Positions 45,795-53,735 of a stretch of 64,000 bases of DNA are shown here, piece by piece; within the stretch, counting starts at the first letter, position 1; each line of letters starts with the position of its first letter. Made by a program: the position numbers and the translations under genes. Under the pieces are notes generated by a model that saw only the letters and a program-made list of their open reading frames with translations, searched no databases and had not been told where the DNA came from. This DNA is from DASRDE01 sp035938175 (lineage in GTDB: Bacteria > Vulcanimicrobiota > Vulcanimicrobiia > Vulcanimicrobiales > Vulcanimicrobiaceae): assembly GCA_035938175.1 (NCBI GenBank), contig DASZHD010000018.1:1-64000 (forward strand), read 5' to 3'.

Positions 45795-45935
45795 TCATGT
45801 AGAGAGCAGTTGGTTCACCGGGACCCTGCCGCTCTTAAATTTAACCACCACGTTGCCTTTTCGATCGTAAAAACGATTGAACGCGCATCGAACCCACGAA
45901 ACAACTTCGAGGATAACCCTACCGGCGAGTCTACT
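45795..45935 (-). other. Short open frame upstream of the DUF4279 pseudogene, possible gene remnant
   Basis: The frame ends at 45795 and reads VILEVVSWVRCAFNRFYDRK followed by GNVVVKFKSGRVPVNQLLST. It is protein-like in composition and immediately precedes the DUF4279 pseudogene on the same strand. The frame remains open into the promoter region of the divergent gene, where it no longer looks coding, and there is no convincing start. It may be the 3' end of a decayed gene. Confidence 0.25.
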
Positions 45936-45961
45936 GGCTGCCCGAACGCAGCGCCCCCACC

Positions 45962-45990
45962 TTGACAATATCGCAAACGCGATATATAAA
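45962..45990 (+). promoter_or_regulatory. Strong sigma-70-type promoter with palindromic spacer
   Basis: TTGACA (45962-45967) and TATAAA (45985-45990) are separated by exactly 17 bases. The spacer carries a perfect inverted repeat, ATATCGC (45968-45974) and GCGATAT (45979-45985), with a 4-base centre. This is the position where a repressor would block polymerase. It lies 24 bases before the ATG of the secreted-protein gene at 46014, so the leader would be very short. It is conspicuously AT-rich against the local background. Confidence 0.7.
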
Positions 45991-46013
45991 AAGATTATCC
46001 TCTGAGGTATCGC

Positions 46014-46571
46014 ATGAAGTACTTGACGCTGTTGGCCGCCGTCGCGCTGCTGGACGCGGGCACTGCGCACGAAAACCTGTCACTCCCAGCGACGGAGAAT
46101 ATGCAGGTTACAGTCCCTTGGGGCCGCGTGGTGTTGCGCGCTGACGACCAAACGTCAAAAGTTCACGTCCGGGCGGATTACGGATCGCCGATGAACGTGG
46201 ACCGCGGATCGCGCGACGGTGTCATGAAGTTTGCAGTCTCGCCGCGCGGAACATCTGCCGCTTCGGACCGCTTGGAGATCGAATATCCGGCGTCGATGCA
46301 AGTTCGCGCGCAAAACGAACGCGGCGACATCTCGCTGCACCTTCCGGCGAATTACACGAAACCGATCGCCGTGCACAGCGCGCATTTACTTATAGACGGT
46401 TCGGCGCATATAACGTCCGACCGCCGCGCCGCGGCGATATTGCGCGCTCCGTCGGGAACGGTAACCATTGCGATAAAGCACGGGGTGTCGGCGCCGGCGA
46501 CCGCTCAGCCCCTGGTTTGCGGACGAGACCTTTATGCCGAGTACGTGTCGCGGTGCAGCCGGCGGCGGTAA
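46014..46571 (+). CDS. Small secreted protein of unknown function (DUF4097-like strand pattern)
   Basis: This 185-residue protein has a signal peptide (MKYLTLLAAVALLDAGTA, cleavage before His/Glu about residue 19). The body is beta-strand rich (MQVTVPWGRVVLRADDQTS, LEIEYPASMQVRAQNERGDI, IAVHSAHLLIDGSAHI), a pattern like the beta-helical DUF4097/adhesin-like proteins, but it is short and I cannot confirm the family. The C-terminus contains two cysteines. It is expressed from the promoter at 45962 and followed by a repeat module and a bidirectional terminator. Confidence 0.6.
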   Translation: MKYLTLLAAVALLDAGTAHENLSLPATENMQVTVPWGRVVLRADDQTSKVHVRADYGSPMNVDRGSRDGVMKFAVSPRGTSAASDRLEIEYPASMQVRAQNERGDISLHLPANYTKPIAVHSAHLLIDGSAHITSDRRAAAILRAPSGTVTIAIKHGVSAPATAQPLVCGRDLYAEYVSRCSRRR

Positions 46572-46611
46572 GGAGCTTGTCGGGGACGCGCTCGCAAGTC
46601 GAGACTGTGGC

Positions 46612-46651
46612 CGGCCCTTCGATTCCTCAGGGTGGTTCGATACCTCACCAT
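46612..46651 (+). repeat. Solitary 40-nt repeat module
   Basis: This copy begins CCCTTCGATTCCTCAGGG and ends CCTCACCATGAC. It is nearly identical to the copy inside valS (two substitutions) and differs from the modules in the long repeats by a paired GG/CC swap in the second half. It lies between the secreted-protein gene and the terminator hairpin at 46656. Confidence 0.85.
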
Positions 46652-46655
46652 GACG

Positions 46656-46681
46656 AAAAAGGGCGGCGCCGAAGCGCCGCC
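46656..46681. terminator. Bidirectional intrinsic terminator
   Basis: AAGGGCGGCGC (46656-46666) pairs with GCGCCGCCCTT (46671-46681) around a 4-base loop. It is preceded by an A run (46653-46657) and followed by TCTTGTT, so it could end transcripts from both the plus-strand gene at 46014 and the minus-strand receiver gene at 46694. Confidence 0.85.
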
Positions 46682-46693
46682 CTTCTTGTTCGG

Positions 46694-47110
46694 TTATTCC
46701 GCTAACGAGCTCCGCAACCGCACGTCGGTAAACTCACCCGTGTCGATCATCTGCCGCAAGCCCGCGACGATCTCGTCGTGATCCGCCGCTTTGGTCAAGA
46801 CGGCATTGGCACCCGAGAAGTGACACGCTTTCGCCCAGTCCGCACTGCGCATGCTGGTGTACACCGCAATCAACGCTTTCGGCAGCAGCGTGCGCAGTAG
46901 CGTGATGAACTTGAGCGGCTCCTGCGAAGAGAAGTCAACGTCGATGAAGATCAGGTCCGGCGGGTCTTCCAGCAGTTGCCGGAAGTTCGCCTCGCCCGAA
47001 AACCTATCCACGCCCAGCCCCAGGTCGCGAAAGACCTGCGTCAAGCTGGAGACGAAGAGCTCTTGCGGCTCGATTACGTGTACTTTCACGTGCGTTGCTT
47101 GCTCAATCAC
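46694..47110 (-). CDS. Stand-alone response-regulator receiver domain
   Basis: This 138-residue receiver has phospho-acceptor Asp57 (LIFIDVDF), the switch Thr/Ser in AVYTSMRS and the conserved Lys in AVLTKAAD. The usual N-terminal acidic pair is reduced to a single Glu (HVIEPQELF). There is no output domain. It is clearly related to the receiver of the NarL-type regulator at 60747 (shared VIE-x-Q-x-LF start and identical Asp position). It lies just downstream of the Wzc-like kinase gene and may regulate polysaccharide synthesis by protein contact. Confidence 0.8.
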   Translation of the reverse strand: MIEQATHVKVHVIEPQELFVSSLTQVFRDLGLGVDRFSGEANFRQLLEDPPDLIFIDVDFSSQEPLKFITLLRTLLPKALIAVYTSMRSADWAKACHFSGANAVLTKAADHDEIVAGLRQMIDTGEFTDVRLRSSLAE

Positions 47111-47132
47111 ATTGATCTTTTGACGCTTGCCG

Positions 47133-49280
47133 TTAGGCGGTGATCATGGGTTCTTCTTCGATCGTGGAGTCGCCGGGGCCAAGTTCGTAGGCGCCGTAGT
47201 CCGACCGGCGCGGTACGACGCGATTGAGTACGAAGCCCAGAATGTTCCGCACGCCGACTTGCTGCAGGCGCCTGAGCGCACCCTTGGCTTCGCGCAAATC
47301 CGTTTGTCCGGAGGAAAGAACGACGATCGTGCCGTCGGCTTTGCGCGAGACGACAGCCGCGTCCAAATTCACGCTGAGCGCCGCGGTGTCGACGATGACG
47401 CACCGGTAGTGTTCGGAAGCTTCGCGCAGTAAATCATCCATGCGCGTCGATTCGAGCAGTTTGATCGGGTTCGGCGTCGGCGTGCCGCTGGTCAGAATGT
47501 CGAGACCCGGGTATTTGGTCTTCTGTGCAACTTCGGTAAGACGCGCGCGTCCGACCAGTACGTCCGAAAGACCGCGGTCGTTCTTCATATGAAGTTTCGT
47601 GTGAATGGAGGCGCGGCGCAAATCCGCGTCGACCAGCAGCACTCGCGGCTCTAATTCCGCCATGGCGAGCGCAACGTTCAGCGAAATCGTCGACTTGCCG
47701 TCGCCTTGGGACGGGCTGGTGACCACCAGCGTCTCGAGCTTCGAATCGCTGGCGTACTTGATCGACGTGACCAGTTGCAGGAACGATTCCACGGTGAGCG
47801 TGCGCACCCATGGCAGCGCTGCCACGCCGTTGCGCATGCGCACGAGCGGAATCTGCGCGAGAGCGGGCAGCGAAAGCTCTTCTTCCGCCTCCCGATCGTC
47901 CTTGATGCTTCCGTCCAGATAATCGATGATGAACGCGCCGACAATCGCCAGCGTAATGCCGAGCAGCACGCCCAGCATCAGGTTCAGGGCCAAATTCGGC
48001 GAAACGCGCGCGGAGTTCGGCGAGGCCGGCTGCGTGACCGTGACGTCGCTGAGCGCCGTGTCGCGCGCAACGTTCGCATTGTTGAACTTCTGCTGCAATG
48101 CGGTGTACACGTCTTGCGCCGACTGCGCGTTACGCTGCAGGTCCGCCAGAACCGCCGCTTGCGCCGGCAGACGCGCCAGTTCCGGATTCATGTCGTCGCG
48201 CTGACGCTTGAGCGCCCCGATAGCCGCCGTGTCGGAAGCAACCTGCGCCTGATACTGCGCCTGCTGTTGCTGCAGCTGCTGATACAGGGGATTGGGCACC
48301 GTGTTCGTGCTGGCGGTTACCGTAGATTGCTGCCGCGCGATTTCGTTTTGCAGTTGCGCGACTTGTTGCTTCAGACCGATGACCGTCGGGTGCTGTTCCG
48401 TATACTGCTGCTCCGCCGTCCGGAGTTGAACCTCGACTTGTGAAAGTTGCGTCTGCAGGTTCTGCAGAATCGGATTGGCCGCAACCGTCGTGCCGCCGGT
48501 AATCGTCGCCGGCGTGTGCGCCAGCTGCGCCGAAACGCTCGCCAGCTGCGCGCGGGCTTGTTGCTGGTCAGCCTGCGTCTTGCCGATGTTTCCGTCGAGG
48601 GTCGCGAGCGCGCTGATGTCCGATTGCGTTTGTGCGCTGATGTCCGTGATGTGATGGCTGGCTTCGAAATTCGCGAGCTTCATCTGCGCGTCGTGCATCG
48701 TCTTCTGCGCGGCCGGCAACTGCGTCTTGAGAAAATCGATCGCCTGCTGCGCCTGCGCCGATACGAGCTGGCGCTGACGGTCGACGACGACGTTTCCGAA
48801 TTCGTTCGCCACCAGTGCGGACGTTCGCGGATTGGACCACGTGACCGATAAGTCGATGATCGACGTGTTCGTGATCGGCTTTACCGCGACGTGACGCAAC
48901 AGGTCGTGCGGCGACATACGCAAGCCGAGGTTGGCCGCAACCTGCTGCGCAACCGGGGTTTCCTGGAAAAGTTCGACGTACGTTTCGGCGCTCTGCACGC
49001 CGCCGGCCGCGAGCAGCGCGTTCAGCACGGGCAATTCGCTGTTCGTGCTATCGCCGTTCCCTGATGGTACCGCGCTCGAGTTGCCGGCGATGACTTTGAT
49101 CTCGGTCGTGTAGCTCTTTGGCACCAGCAGTGAGAAGACGATGACCAGGGCGATGAATCCGAGGAAGATCGCAATCATCGGACGGATCCGGCGCTGCATC
49201 GTGCGCCAAACGCCGTGCAGTTGCTGCGTAGTTTCGGGGACGGCGCCTGTGGCTGATTGCCCGGCGGGCAGCGATAACAT
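47133..49280 (-). CDS. Wzc-like polysaccharide co-polymerase / tyrosine autokinase
   Basis: This 715-residue inner-membrane protein has an N-terminal Wzz domain with a first membrane helix (about 35-53), a long periplasmic coiled-coil region (about 190-400, rich in Gln) and a second membrane helix (about 430-450). The cytoplasmic BY-kinase domain has Walker A SQGDGKST near residue 530 and Walker A' VLLVDADLRR. The C-terminal tail holds only a pair of tyrosines (SDYGAYEL) instead of the usual longer cluster. It controls chain length and export together with the Wza-like protein encoded just upstream. Confidence 0.92.
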   Translation of the reverse strand: MLSLPAGQSATGAVPETTQQLHGVWRTMQRRIRPMIAIFLGFIALVIVFSLLVPKSYTTEIKVIAGNSSAVPSGNGDSTNSELPVLNALLAAGGVQSAETYVELFQETPVAQQVAANLGLRMSPHDLLRHVAVKPITNTSIIDLSVTWSNPRTSALVANEFGNVVVDRQRQLVSAQAQQAIDFLKTQLPAAQKTMHDAQMKLANFEASHHITDISAQTQSDISALATLDGNIGKTQADQQQARAQLASVSAQLAHTPATITGGTTVAANPILQNLQTQLSQVEVQLRTAEQQYTEQHPTVIGLKQQVAQLQNEIARQQSTVTASTNTVPNPLYQQLQQQQAQYQAQVASDTAAIGALKRQRDDMNPELARLPAQAAVLADLQRNAQSAQDVYTALQQKFNNANVARDTALSDVTVTQPASPNSARVSPNLALNLMLGVLLGITLAIVGAFIIDYLDGSIKDDREAEEELSLPALAQIPLVRMRNGVAALPWVRTLTVESFLQLVTSIKYASDSKLETLVVTSPSQGDGKSTISLNVALAMAELEPRVLLVDADLRRASIHTKLHMKNDRGLSDVLVGRARLTEVAQKTKYPGLDILTSGTPTPNPIKLLESTRMDDLLREASEHYRCVIVDTAALSVNLDAAVVSRKADGTIVVLSSGQTDLREAKGALRRLQQVGVRNILGFVLNRVVPRRSDYGAYELGPGDSTIEEEPMITA

Positions 49281-49300
49281 ACGGTGTGTTTTCCTCCGGC

Positions 49301-50215
49301 TTACGGGATGAATCGCGACAAGACGTAGAACAGTCCCGTAAGGAACGAATCGTTGTGATGTTGCGAGGCCTGAGGTACGTAGATCGTGTCGCCCTTTTCA
49401 AGCGCCACGTTCGCCGTCGGGTCGTTGCTCTGGAGGGCGTTGTACAGGTTGATGGTCTCGGTCGTCGGTTTGCCCGACGTGTCGACCCGCATCAAGCGCA
49501 CGTGATTCAAGTCGGCTTGCGAACCCGCACTGTTTCCGGCTTTGGCGATCGCCACGGCGAGATTGTCGCCTTGGTTCACCTGAATCGCGCCCGGGTGATC
49601 CACTGCGCCGCTGACGTACACGGTGAACTGCGTCGGCCCCGGAACGTACACCACGTCACCTTCCGAAAGCGATGTATCCACCTGCGTATCGCCGCCGCGC
49701 AGCAACTTCTGCAGAGAAACGTTGGTTACGCGTCCGGTGCGCTCCGCGATGCGCGCGTTCGGGTACTCGCCGTTAATGTCGGCAAGGCCGCCCGCGGCAG
49801 CAATGGCGTCGGAGAGTTTTGCATCGGACGGTAACTGATACTTACCGGGGTTCTTCACGTCGCCCAACACCATGACGTTGGGTTGCGCCAGTTGCGTAAT
49901 AGCAACGGTTACCACCGGATGACGAACGTACTTCAGGAGCCGCTCTTTCAGCGTGTCGGCCGCTTGAGCCGGCGTCTTTCCCGCGACCGGAATCTGTCCG
50001 ATGAGCGGGTACGCGATCGTGCCGTCGTTCAGAACCGTCACATTCTGAGTCAACGTTTGGTCGCCGTAGACTTGGACGCTGAGCTGGTCCCCCGGATGGA
50101 TCGTCGTTCCGGCACTTTGAGCGAATGCCGGCGCCCAGCCGCACAGCACGCCCAGAAGGGCGGCGGCGAGGGGCGCGAGCAAACGGTTCGGTTGTCGTAA
50201 CACAGATTTCACCAC
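49301..50215 (-). CDS. Wza-like polysaccharide export protein with SLBB domains
   Basis: A GTG start at 50215 (or the next codon, also GTG) gives 304 residues with a Sec signal peptide (cleavage after about WAPAFAQ). The Poly_export domain starts TIHPGDQLSVQVYGD, followed by SLBB repeats (NVMVLGDVKNPGKYQLP and FTVYVSGAVDHPGAIQV). There is no lipobox Cys, unlike Wza, and the C-terminal helix (SFLTGLFYVLSRFIP) could cross the outer membrane. It forms the export channel for the capsule or exopolysaccharide made by this locus. Confidence 0.9.
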   Translation of the reverse strand: MVKSVLRQPNRLLAPLAAALLGVLCGWAPAFAQSAGTTIHPGDQLSVQVYGDQTLTQNVTVLNDGTIAYPLIGQIPVAGKTPAQAADTLKERLLKYVRHPVVTVAITQLAQPNVMVLGDVKNPGKYQLPSDAKLSDAIAAAGGLADINGEYPNARIAERTGRVTNVSLQKLLRGGDTQVDTSLSEGDVVYVPGPTQFTVYVSGAVDHPGAIQVNQGDNLAVAIAKAGNSAGSQADLNHVRLMRVDTSGKPTTETINLYNALQSNDPTANVALEKGDTIYVPQASQHHNDSFLTGLFYVLSRFIP

Positions 50216-50303
50216 TTTCCAGCCTGTTTTGCCTATCGTACGCGGCCGGGGACCTTGCCCGAAGATGGTATCGTCCCGGCAGGTTGAGCAAAAGGTCGTC
50301 CTC

Positions 50304-50377
50304 GGGGGCTCCGGTTAGTGCAGGAGGCCCAACGGGGTTTGCTCGCCTGGGTCTCGGCTCCCGGGCCCCCTTTTTGT
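50304..50377 (+). ncRNA. Candidate structured small RNA or leader ending in an intrinsic terminator
   Basis: In the 174-base gap between the divergent wza-like and tlpA-like genes, GGGGGCTCCGG (from 50304) can pair with CCCGGGCCCCC (50360-50370), followed by TTTTTG. An inner stem AGGCCCA / TGGGTCT lies inside. A terminator at this place, ahead of any gene on the plus strand, implies a short transcript of its own or an attenuator for tlpA. It does not contain the GGAAGGAAGCA core of SRP RNA, and I could not assign it to a known family. Confidence 0.45.
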
Positions 50378-50389
50378 TAGAACGGAGCC

Positions 50390-50905
50390 ATGACTCTGGG
50401 GAAGCGATTGTGGCTTGCCGCGGCGGCCGTGCTGGTGCTCGCCGCCGGGCTGCGGGTGGTTCATCATTTCAATCGCCCGCATCTGCTGCATCCCGGAGAC
50501 CATCTGGTTCCGCTGGCGCTGTCCTCGCTGGACGGCCAGGAGGTCGTCCTAGCGCCTCCGGGTCACGCGGAACTGATCAACGTTTTTGCAACCTGGTGCC
50601 CGCCGTGCCGTATGGAAGCACCGGCGATCGTCTCGCTTGCGAAGTCGCTGCAATCGCGCGGCATTCAAGTCGTCGGGATCGATCAGCAAGAGGGCGCTAC
50701 GCAAGTCGAACGCTTCCGCGACGAGTTCCGCTGGCCGTATCCGCTGTATATCGACGGCGGCGACCTGACGCATACCGTACTTGGCGCGCGCGTGATCCCC
50801 GAGACGGTTTTCGTGGGCGCCGACGGCGTCATCCAATGGATACGCGAAGGGCCGCTGACGCCGCAAGATTTTGAATCGATCCGCGCCGCGGAGAAGACGG
50901 TATGA
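50390..50905 (+). CDS. TlpA-like membrane-anchored thioredoxin
   Basis: This 171-residue protein has an N-terminal membrane anchor (about 6-21), then a TlpA/ResA-type thioredoxin fold with active-site WCPPC (Cys70, Cys73), the cis-Pro segment VIPETVFVGADG and a C-terminal helix. It would act as a thiol-disulphide reductase outside the inner membrane. Its stop overlaps the glycosyltransferase start (ATGA), so it is the first gene of the plus-strand exopolysaccharide run, an unusual place for a redox protein. Confidence 0.87.
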   Translation: MTLGKRLWLAAAAVLVLAAGLRVVHHFNRPHLLHPGDHLVPLALSSLDGQEVVLAPPGHAELINVFATWCPPCRMEAPAIVSLAKSLQSRGIQVVGIDQQEGATQVERFRDEFRWPYPLYIDGGDLTHTVLGARVIPETVFVGADGVIQWIREGPLTPQDFESIRAAEKTV

Positions 50906-52764
50906 AGCGCGCGGTCGTGGTCGGCTTCGATTACTACGCGAAGTTCTTGGCCGACCTGATCAACGAGCACTCCAAATCGTGGCGCCTGACTGCCTTTACC
51001 AGTTCGCGTCTGGGAACGATGAAAGCGCTGCTCGCACTCTACCGCGCGGACGCGTTGATCTCGTTCGGCGGTCCGTCGCCGAACAGCGCGCTCGTCGAAG
51101 CGGCGCGGCGGCGAAAGATTCCCGTCTTCATCATCTGGGCCGGCAGCGACGTGATCAAGGCGCAAGAGGATCCGTTCGCGCTCGAAGTCACCAAGCAAGA
51201 AGATTTCATCAATCTCTCGGACGGTCCGTGGCTGGTGGACGAGCTGCGCGAAATGGGCGTGCATGCGCAGTATCTGCCGGTGACCGCGGTCCGCGGCGCC
51301 ACAGGCGTTGCGGCGCTCCCGCAAACGTTTCGCGTGCTGACGTACCTGCCCGAGCCGCGGCGCGATTTTTACGGTGCTCCCCGTATCTATTCGGTAGCGC
51401 GGGCGATGCCGGACGTTCCGTTCACCGTCGTCGGTGCGGGCGGCCGCGATGCGCGCGCTCCCGAAAACGTCGAGTTCTGCGGGTATGTCTCCGACATGCG
51501 GCAGCGTCTGGAAGCATCCACGGTGCTGCTGCGTCTGCCCGAGCACGACGGCAAGTCGATGCTCGTTTTGGAGGCGCTCGCGCGCGCGCGCCACGTGGTG
51601 TGGAACTACGAATTTCCGAACGTTCGCACGGCGTACAGTACCGACGATGCATTGCAGGTGCTGCGCGAGCTTCGCGCGCTTCACGATGCGGGCGAACTGC
51701 AGCCGAATACCGGCGGCCGCGATTTCGTACTTTCAAATTTCTCGCGCGCGAAGATCGCGGCGAATTTCGAAACGCGGATGAACGAGGGCGTATACGAATG
51801 GAGCGGCAGGCCGCGCGGCGCGGTACACCGCGTCGCGATCTCGGGTCTGGGTCTGTTCTGCGCAGACGTCGCGCAAAACGTGAAACATCTGACTCCCGAA
51901 TGGGAACCGCGGCTGATGCGCACCAATTCGCGCCTGGACGTATTGACGGCGATCAACACGATCGCATGGTGCGACGTTTGGTACTCGATCGGCAGCCCCA
52001 TCACCGATCGTTGGATGCATTTGGCCGCACGCGTTCTCAAAAAACCGCACGTCGTGCATTGGGTCGGCTCCGACATCGCGTGGCTCGGCGAGCATCCGTC
52101 GTTCCGCACCGCGCTCGCCTCGCCATTGACCTCGCACTTGGCCGAAGTGGAATGGACTGCCGCGCAGCTTCGCGAGCACGGCTTTCAAGCTCGTATCGCG
52201 CCCCTTCCTCCGCGCCACCGCGCCGGAGAGCTGCGTCCGCTTCCCAAGCAATTCACCGTGATGCTGTACGTGCCGCGCACCCGCGCGGATTTCTACGGAC
52301 GTCAGTCGTTCAAACAACTCATGCGCCGTTTGGCCGGCAAGCCGATACGCTACATCGTCGTCGGAGGCGGCCAGCTGGAACCGTACGAAGGCGTCGAGAT
52401 CGAGAACCTTGGCTGGCGCGACAGCTTGGAGGCGATCTACGAGCGCGCCACCGTGCTCATTCGTAACACACCGCGCGACGGTCTATCGCTGATGGTCCTG
52501 GAGGCGCTTTCGTACGGCCGCCACGTGCTCTGGACGCAGCAATTTCCGTTTACGCGCGAGATCCACAGCTACGGCGACATGGAGCGCGAGATCGTCGCGC
52601 TGTACGAAGCGCACGAACGCGGGGAGTTGCATCCGCAAGCGCAAGCGAGCGAAATGGTACGCACGCGGTACGGCGTGGAAGCATGCACGAAACGGATCGC
52701 TCAAGCTTGGAGCGATGCACTTAAGCACCCCGTGAAACGCAACCTCGCGATGGAGACGTCATGA
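50902..52764 (+). CDS. Tandemly duplicated glycosyltransferase-like protein
   Basis: This 620-residue cytoplasmic protein consists of two homologous halves, each like a compact GT-B glycosyltransferase. The first has RVLTYLPEPRRDFYG (about residue 143) and SMLVLEALARARHVVW. The second has TVMLYVPRTRADFYG (about 451) and SLMVLEALSYGRHVLW. Each half is preceded by its own N-terminal Rossmann-like part (RAVVVGFDYYAKFL and RVAISGLGLFCADV). The VLEAL motif with a preceding Asp-Gly is the nucleotide-sugar-binding region of GT4-type enzymes. It may add two sugars, or one half may be regulatory. It overlaps both neighbours by four bases. Confidence 0.72.
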   Translation: MKRAVVVGFDYYAKFLADLINEHSKSWRLTAFTSSRLGTMKALLALYRADALISFGGPSPNSALVEAARRRKIPVFIIWAGSDVIKAQEDPFALEVTKQEDFINLSDGPWLVDELREMGVHAQYLPVTAVRGATGVAALPQTFRVLTYLPEPRRDFYGAPRIYSVARAMPDVPFTVVGAGGRDARAPENVEFCGYVSDMRQRLEASTVLLRLPEHDGKSMLVLEALARARHVVWNYEFPNVRTAYSTDDALQVLRELRALHDAGELQPNTGGRDFVLSNFSRAKIAANFETRMNEGVYEWSGRPRGAVHRVAISGLGLFCADVAQNVKHLTPEWEPRLMRTNSRLDVLTAINTIAWCDVWYSIGSPITDRWMHLAARVLKKPHVVHWVGSDIAWLGEHPSFRTALASPLTSHLAEVEWTAAQLREHGFQARIAPLPPRHRAGELRPLPKQFTVMLYVPRTRADFYGRQSFKQLMRRLAGKPIRYIVVGGGQLEPYEGVEIENLGWRDSLEAIYERATVLIRNTPRDGLSLMVLEALSYGRHVLWTQQFPFTREIHSYGDMEREIVALYEAHERGELHPQAQASEMVRTRYGVEACTKRIAQAWSDALKHPVKRNLAMETS

Positions 52765-53717
52765 TCGAATCGCTCGCCCTCGACGCGTGGATCGATTTCG
52801 ACCGGGTTCATCCCGCGCCCACGTTCTTCGCGCGGCCGGCATGGGCGTTAGCGTTGGCGCAAGCATATTCGCACATGCGGCCAGCGCTGCTCCGCATTCG
52901 GACTCCGCGCGCACGGCTGTTGATGCCGTCCATGCAAATGCGCGGCGGCCCGCTGCACTGGCGTGAATACAGCGCGTTTCCGCTCGGCGGTTATACCTGC
53001 TTCATGCATGAAGACGGATCTCTCGCGGATGCACTCGACATCGACGATGCGCTCACGGAGCTCGGGCGTTTTTGCGACGTTGCATCGGTCGTGCCGTGGC
53101 CGCTGGCCGGATCGGTTTCGTACGGAACGGAGCACGAGACCGGCGTCGTCGACTTGTCGAACGGCATCGATGCAGCGCTCGCCGGCGTCGAAGGCATCTT
53201 CCGCCGTATGGCGGGCCAAGCCGAGCGTCGCGGTGTCACCTGTGCGCCGTCGGGCGATGCCGGTGCCGTCGACGCTTACTACGAACTCTTGGAAGCGTCG
53301 GCGAAGCGATGGGGGCTCGAGCGCCCCGGAATACCGAAGGCGTTGATTTCTGCGCTGGTGGAGCACGGGAAAGACGACGTCGAGATTTGGTTCGCGCACG
53401 CGGAAGGGCGCGCCATCGCCGGCGGCGTCGTGTTCTACGGTTCGAAAGAATTCTTCTTTTGGAGCGCCGCGATGCTGGCAGAGTACGGGCGGCTGCGTCC
53501 GAGCAACGCACTGAACTTTGCACTCATGCGGGCGGCGTCGCATCGGGGAATGCTGTGGTACAACTTAGGGTCCAGCGAAGGTCTGCCCGGCGTAGCACGC
53601 TTCAAGAAAGAAATGGGCGCGCAATCCCTGATCTACCGCGAGGTTCAGCTTACCGGTGCGCGATTCCAAGTGTACCGCAAGATCCGCCGCGCGCTCCGCG
53701 TACCGGCGGCGGTTTAA
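52761..53717 (+). CDS. FemAB/GNAT-fold acyltransferase-like protein
   Basis: This 318-residue soluble protein has the double-GNAT layout of FemAB-like proteins found in exopolysaccharide clusters: a first lobe with FARPAWALALAQAYSHMRP, a connecting helical part (YYELLEASAKRWGLERPG) and a second lobe with AIAGGVVFYGSKEFFFWSAA, followed by PSNALNFALMRAASHRG, YNLGSS and GVARFKKEMGA. The acyl donor and acceptor are unknown; it may modify the polysaccharide. It is coupled to the double glycosyltransferase. Confidence 0.75.
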   Translation: MIESLALDAWIDFDRVHPAPTFFARPAWALALAQAYSHMRPALLRIRTPRARLLMPSMQMRGGPLHWREYSAFPLGGYTCFMHEDGSLADALDIDDALTELGRFCDVASVVPWPLAGSVSYGTEHETGVVDLSNGIDAALAGVEGIFRRMAGQAERRGVTCAPSGDAGAVDAYYELLEASAKRWGLERPGIPKALISALVEHGKDDVEIWFAHAEGRAIAGGVVFYGSKEFFFWSAAMLAEYGRLRPSNALNFALMRAASHRGMLWYNLGSSEGLPGVARFKKEMGAQSLIYREVQLTGARFQVYRKIRRALRVPAAV

Positions 53718-53735
53718 ACTCGAGAGGGTCGACGT

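Noticed and set aside
50304..50377. Possible SRP (4.5S) RNA
   Set aside because: The overall hairpin and GGGGGC start are reminiscent, but the conserved GGAAGGAAGCA apical core is absent.
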